This document shows, piece after piece, positions 5,570 to 6,346 of a stretch of 6,346 nt of DNA. The translations under genes were made by a program, and so were the position numbers. The stretch comes from Desulfatirhabdium butyrativorans (GTDB taxonomy: Bacteria; Desulfobacterota; Desulfobacteria; Desulfobacterales; DYRK01). The stretch spans positions 8,285 to 14,630 of the forward strand of contig DYRK01000087.1 of NCBI GenBank assembly GCA_020718785.1, given 5' to 3'. The first letter of the stretch is position 1. Each line of letters starts with the position of its first letter. The notes beneath the pieces were generated by a model. That model ran no database searches. It was not told the origin of the DNA and saw only the letters and a list, made by a program, of their open reading frames with translations.

Positions 5570-6052
5570 ATGGTAAGAACGGAAATTTCCCTTTTTTTGA
5601 AAAATGCCCCGGGCGAACTGGGCAAGCTCGCGTCCCTGTTTGCAAATGAAAAAATCAATATTGACGCGATGACCATACAGGACGCGTCCGGCTATGTTCA
5701 GGAGCTTTTCAAAGCCAGAGGAAAATCTTTGAAACGGATAGCCTCGGTTGCAAGCTACAATTCCATGCGGAAAGATTCTGCGGAGTTTGCGCTGATCCGT
5801 CTGCTGGTTGACCAGACAGACAGGGCAACAGATTTGCTGTCGAAAAACGATTATGTGTTCGACATCATGCCGGTCATTGCCGTCAAACTGGAAAACCGGC
5901 CCGGAACAATGGCTGAAATCGCGACAAAACTCGGATCCGAAGGAATCAACATATCTTATGTTTACGGTTCGGTTTCTTCCCCGGATGAAAGATGCCTGTT
6001 TGTTTTCTGTCCCGAAAATATCGAACTGGCAACCAAATTTTTCAGCGAATAA
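5570..6052 (+). CDS. Tandem ACT-domain protein (putative amino-acid-binding regulatory protein)
   Basis: The 160-residue product contains two ACT domains and no catalytic domain. ACT1 begins at residue 4 with the typical first strand and turn, ISLFLKNAPGELGKLASLF, and ends near residue 92; ACT2 spans about 102-160 (VIAVKLENRPGTMAEIATKL, then GINISYVYGS). The PGEL and PGTM turns and the following Gly-Ile/Asn-Ile segments are the small-ligand binding hallmarks of ACT domains. Between the second strand of ACT1 and its third strand (DSAEFALIRLLVD) lies an unusually long, basic stretch of about 28 residues (41-68). The ATG has AGGAG seven bases upstream (5558-5562). Stand-alone ACT pairs usually sense amino acids, and some are encoded near acyl-CoA ligases or methyl-branch metabolism, but the ligand here cannot be told. 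It is divergent from hdrA and probably has its own promoter and terminator; a link to hdrA is only positional. Confidence 0.85.
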   Translation: MVRTEISLFLKNAPGELGKLASLFANEKINIDAMTIQDASGYVQELFKARGKSLKRIASVASYNSMRKDSAEFALIRLLVDQTDRATDLLSKNDYVFDIMPVIAVKLENRPGTMAEIATKLGSEGINISYVYGSVSSPDERCLFVFCPENIELATKFFSE

Positions 6053-6086
6053 GCGGCATAGCCTCCGGAGCCTGCGTTTTAGTCGG

Positions 6087-6123
6087 TGGAAGTCTGTGAT
6101 CACCACACATTTACAGACTTCCA
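6087..6123 (+). terminator. Hairpin after the ACT-domain gene, probable terminator
   Basis: TGGAAGTCTGT (6087-6097) pairs perfectly over 11 bp with ACAGACTTCCA (6113-6123), with a 15-base loop. It begins 34 bases after the ACT stop codon. The following DNA is A/T-rich with TTTT at 6132-6135, but there is no U run directly at the stem base, so it may be a weak terminator or an RNA-stabilising end. Confidence 0.5.
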
Positions 6124-6144
6124 TAAATTGATTTTAACTGTGTT

Positions 6145-6163
6145 GCCGGTCGGAAGAACCGGC
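6145..6163. repeat. Short GC-rich inverted repeat
   Basis: GCCGGT (6145-6150) and ACCGGC (6158-6163) form a 6-bp stem around a 7-base loop. It lies between the ACT terminator hairpin and the dispersed repeat at 6189-6216, and GCCGG/CCGGC recurs at 6217-6221 and 6240-6244, so it may be part of one compound repeat. Confidence 0.45.
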
Positions 6164-6188
6164 TCGCGGCGTTCCCAATCCCTGCACG

Positions 6189-6216
6189 GAGATTCTTCGC
6201 TGCGCTCAGAATGACA
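6189..6216. repeat. Copy of a widespread dispersed intergenic repeat
   Basis: This 28-base stretch begins GAGATTCTTCGC and ends CTCAGAATGACA, with ATTCT (6192-6196) complementary to AGAAT (6208-6212). I recognise the pattern as an intergenic repeat met in many unrelated anaerobic bacteria. No function can be read from it. Confidence 0.55.
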
Positions 6217-6305
6217 GCCGGAAAAAAGCTTGATTTATGCCGGCGGTCTTATGGAAAGTATTATCTCCTCCCAGTAGCCCTGTGAAAATTGATTTCTGAA
6301 AATCT

Positions 6306-6346
6306 TAGGACTTACGCACTTGAATTTATTTTTCTGATTCATTGGC
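6306..6346. mobile_element. End of a second, inverted copy of the MITE-like element (cut by the window edge)
   Basis: The reverse complement of 6306-6346 matches 5300-5340 at 37 of 41 positions with no gaps, including the terminal repeat TAGGACTTACGCACTTG (6306-6322). The other half of this copy would lie beyond the window. The two copies face opposite ways and flank the ACT-domain gene. Confidence 0.75.

Noticed and set aside
5549..6124. Minus-strand open frame of 191 codons opposite the ACT gene
   Set aside because: The plus-strand frame has clear ACT motifs and a ribosome binding site; this is its antisense shadow.

Overview
The window looks like a chromosomal segment from an anaerobic, selenium-using bacterium, most likely a Desulfobacterota (Desulfobacterales-type) sulfate reducer or a close relative. 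The reasons are a very large HdrA-type electron-bifurcation flavoprotein, a MvhD-type partner that reads an in-frame UGA as selenocysteine, and intergenic DNA packed with short-period tandem repeats and small mobile repeats. The organism assignment is inference from gene content and repeat style; there is no rRNA or marker gene here.

Layout. On the minus strand, read right to left: a good sigma70-type promoter (5361-5389), a long leader carrying a MITE-like element (5249-5340), the 1484-residue hdrA-like gene (5186-732), a 174-base gap filled by two different heptanucleotide repeat arrays, mvhD (557-144) with a UGA selenocysteine codon at 356-354 and a SECIS-like hairpin just after it, a third heptanucleotide inverted-repeat array (46-131), and the first eight codons of another gene (25-1, MIVADRKP, good ribosome binding site) that runs off the window. 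On the plus strand, divergent from hdrA: a leader with a duplicated 15-base motif, a gene for a tandem ACT-domain protein (5570-6052), a hairpin that may terminate it, a copy of a widely dispersed repeat family, and the end of a second, oppositely oriented copy of the MITE at the window edge.

How the parts fit. HdrA proteins carry a bifurcating flavin, and MvhD is the small [2Fe-2S] protein that passes electrons from a partner enzyme to HdrA. Here HdrA has a complete NfnB/GltD-like NAD(P)H-binding flavoprotein domain inserted within its iron-sulfur region, followed by a second HdrA module, so one chain could collect electrons from NAD(P)H and distribute them through many Fe-S clusters and three FAD domains. 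No HdrB or HdrC gene is present. The start of the downstream gene resembles MetV, the small partner of methylenetetrahydrofolate reductase MetF, so the favoured reading is an hdrA-mvhD-metV(-metF) operon of the Wood-Ljungdahl pathway. The alternative is a Bam-like (BamE/BamF) complex of aromatic degradation, where a HdrA-like protein and a selenocysteine MvhD-like protein also pair. The ACT protein is probably a separate, amino-acid-responsive regulatory protein.
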